This document shows, one piece after another, positions 39,823 through 41,447 of a stretch of DNA of 41,447 nt; position 1 is the first letter of the stretch, and each line of letters begins with the position of its first letter. The DNA comes from Gp7-AA6 sp036001245. GTDB taxonomy: Bacteria; Acidobacteriota; Thermoanaerobaculia; UBA5066; Gp7-AA6. The notes beneath the pieces were generated by a model that was not told the DNA's origin, ran no database searches, and was given only the letters and a program-made list of their open reading frames with translations. The stretch covers positions 1-41,447 of the forward strand of contig DASYUL010000068.1 in NCBI GenBank assembly GCA_036001245.1. The letters are read 5' to 3'. Made by a program: the position numbers and the translations under genes.

Positions 39823-41447
39823 TCACGCCGGTTCGGGAACAAGCGGCCCGACGCCGTCGGCCACCTCGGGCGCTCCGGGAGGCGGCACGATCGGCGGCTT
39901 CGGCGGTCCCGTCTTGCGCAACTTCGAAATGTCCATCCCGGTTTCCTCGGCGATGATCTGAAGGACTTCCTCGCCGTCGAGGACCTCCTTCTCGAGGAGC
40001 GTCCGCGCGAGCCGGTGCATCACCTTCTGGTTCTCGGTGATGATCTTCTCCGCCCGGCCGTAGGCCTCCGTGACGATCCGTTTGACCTCGGCGTCGATCT
40101 GGTTCGCGGTCGTTTCGGAATAGTCCTGCGTCCGGCCGAAGTCGCGGCCGAGGAAGATCTCGCCCTCGGGCTTCCCGAAGGTGAGCGGCCCGAGATCGCT
40201 CATGCCCCACTCGCAGACCATCTTTCGCGCGAGGTCGGTCGCCTTCTCGATGTCGTTTCCGGCGCCGGTGGTCATGTGGCCGAGGAACTTCTCCTCCGCG
40301 ATCCGGCCGCCCATCATCACGGTGATCGTCGCGTCGAGGTACTCCTTGGTGTGGGAGTACTTGTCTTCGATCGGGAGCTGCATCGTCACGCCGAGCGCCC
40401 GCCCGCGCGGAATGATCGTCACCTTGTGGATCGGGTCGGCGTCCGCCTGCATCGCCGCGACGAGCGCGTGACCGCCCTCGTGGTACGCGGTGTTCTTCTT
40501 CTCCTCCTCGGTCATGATCATCGACTTGCGCTCGGGACCCATCATTACCTTGTCCTTCGCGTACTCGAAGTCGATCATCTCGACCTTTTTCTTGTTGAAG
40601 CGCGCCGCGTTCAGGGCCGCCTCGTTCACCAGGTTGGCGAGGTCGGCGCCGGAGAACCCGGGGGTACCGCGCGCGATGATCGAGAGGTCCACGTTCTCGG
40701 AGAGAGGACTCTGGCGCGTGTGCACCTTGAGGATCTGCTCGCGGCCGCGCAGGTCGGGCCGATCCACGACGACCCGCCGGTCGAATCGGCCGGGACGGAG
40801 GAGCGCCGGGTCGAGGACGTCCGGCCGGTTGGTCGCGGCGACGAGGATGACGCCTTCGTTCGTGTCGAAGCCGTCCATCTCGACGAGCAGAGCGTTCAGA
40901 GTCTGCTCGCGCTCGTCGTGCCCGCCGCCGAGGCCCGCGCCGCGGTGCCGGCCGACCGCGTCGATCTCGTCCATGAAGATGATGCAGGGCGCGTTCTTCT
41001 TGCCCTGTTCGAAAAGGTCGCGGACCCGCGAGGCCCCGACGCCCACGAACATCTCGACGAAATCGGAGCCTGAAATCGAGAAGAAGGGAACATTCGCTTC
41101 GCCCGCAATCGCGCGCGCGAGCAGCGTCTTGCCGGTGCCCGGAGGGCCCATCATCAAAACGCCCTTCGGGATGCGCCCGCCGAGCTTCTGGAACTTCTGC
41201 GGGTCGCGCAAGAATTCGATAATTTCCTGCAGTTCTTCCTTCGCCTCATCCACTCCGGCCACATCTTTGAACGTAATCTTTTTCTGCTGTGAAGAAAGCA
41301 GACGGGCTCTGCTCTTGCCGAACGAAAGCGCCTTATTGCCTCCGGTTTGCATCTGCCGCATCATGAAAATCCAGAAGCCGATCAGCAGCAGGAACGGCGA
41401 GGCATTGAGCAGGATGCTCAACCAGGAACTGGAAGAGCTTTCTTTGA
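39823..41447 (-). CDS. ftsH: ATP-dependent zinc metalloprotease FtsH (N-terminus cut by window edge)
   Basis: Membrane AAA+ protease that degrades misfolded and regulatory proteins. About 541 codons are present; the first membrane helix and periplasmic loop lie beyond the edge. The frame is open to base 41447, where a Ser-rich loop (KESSSSSWLS) leads into the second helix PFLLLIGFWIFMM. Then follow Walker A GPPGTGKT, Walker B IIFMDEID, the pore loop FVEMFVGVG, the second region of homology (RPGRFDRRV), and the zinc site HEGGH with the later Asp region. The C-terminus is Pro-rich (PPKPPIVPPPGAPE). It lies upstream of the DinB remnant and folP, the usual order in several phyla. Confidence 0.97.
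   Translation of the reverse strand, partial: KESSSSSWLSILLNASPFLLLIGFWIFMMRQMQTGGNKALSFGKSRARLLSSQQKKITFKDVAGVDEAKEELQEIIEFLRDPQKFQKLGGRIPKGVLMMGPPGTGKTLLARAIAGEANVPFFSISGSDFVEMFVGVGASRVRDLFEQGKKNAPCIIFMDEIDAVGRHRGAGLGGGHDEREQTLNALLVEMDGFDTNEGVILVAATNRPDVLDPALLRPGRFDRRVVVDRPDLRGREQILKVHTRQSPLSENVDLSIIARGTPGFSGADLANLVNEAALNAARFNKKKVEMIDFEYAKDKVMMGPERKSMIMTEEEKKNTAYHEGGHALVAAMQADADPIHKVTIIPRGRALGVTMQLPIEDKYSHTKEYLDATITVMMGGRIAEEKFLGHMTTGAGNDIEKATDLARKMVCEWGMSDLGPLTFGKPEGEIFLGRDFGRTQDYSETTANQIDAEVKRIVTEAYGRAEKIITENQKVMHRLARTLLEKEVLDGEEVLQIIAEETGMDISKLRKTGPPKPPIVPPPGAPEVADGVGPLVPEPA

Overview
The window is about 41 kb of GC-rich, gene-dense DNA from a diderm (Gram-negative-type) bacterium. Evidence for this includes RND/HlyD periplasmic adaptors, an exosortase, Tat and Sec exports, sigma-54 control and strong G/C bias at third codon positions. 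The ftsH-folP-cdaA-cdaR-glmM block, the XrtH-type exosortase and the abundant intergenic hairpin repeats would suit Acidobacteriota or a neighbouring phylum. That placement is inference; no rRNA or other marker in the window settles it.

Layout. 1-1575 (-): a carbohydrate-type ABC importer (Tat-exported binding protein, then a truncated ATPase). 2005-5052: a ferritin-like protein facing an EAL-domain / S4-domain / small Cys-rich / LOG-like run. 5040-8389 (-): an M48 protease and LemA pair, an orphan DGQHR (DndB-like) protein and a small unknown. 8435-17103: the most unusual block. On the + strand lie a periplasmic adaptor, a soluble histidine kinase and a sigma-54 response regulator, then a sigma-54 promoter driving a 160-aa protein whose C-terminal half is 13 hexapeptides (mostly DLSANQ), closed by a clear terminator. 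Facing it on the - strand are a STAS protein, a three-GAF-TM-HlyD fusion and a PqqD-like/M50 protease/HlyD fusion. I read this as a regulated production-and-export module for a repeat peptide, possibly RiPP-like. 17272-21033 (-): tRNA-Thr and smc. 21442-22509 (+): an FHA-Fis regulator with no AAA+ domain.

22596-26624 (-): a ketosynthase (KS-alpha), a second ketosynthase with all three catalytic residues replaced (KS-beta/CLF-like), a 4HBT thioesterase, an XrtH-type exosortase and its partner membrane protein. 26664-30945: dCMP-type deaminase, REC-PilZ protein, a Rieske remnant next to an inverted-repeat element, an SDR, a DUF457-like membrane hydrolase and a membrane protein. 30939-35226: an M1 peptidase diverging from ligA and a 71-aa protein. 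35239-35475: a palindromic MITE-like element. 35487-41447 (-): glmM, cdaR, cdaA and folP (c-di-AMP, cell wall and folate operon), a DinB remnant with its middle deleted, and ftsH running off the right edge.

Two themes recur. First, many genes have a TANNNT -10 box 6-11 bp before the start codon and no Shine-Dalgarno, which predicts leaderless or near-leaderless mRNAs. Second, intergenic DNA carries short tandem heptamer/decamer arrays facing each other as inverted repeats (GGTTCAA, GGTCAGG, AGTTCTCAG families). Some have grown into genes, supplying TTG start codons or protein tails.
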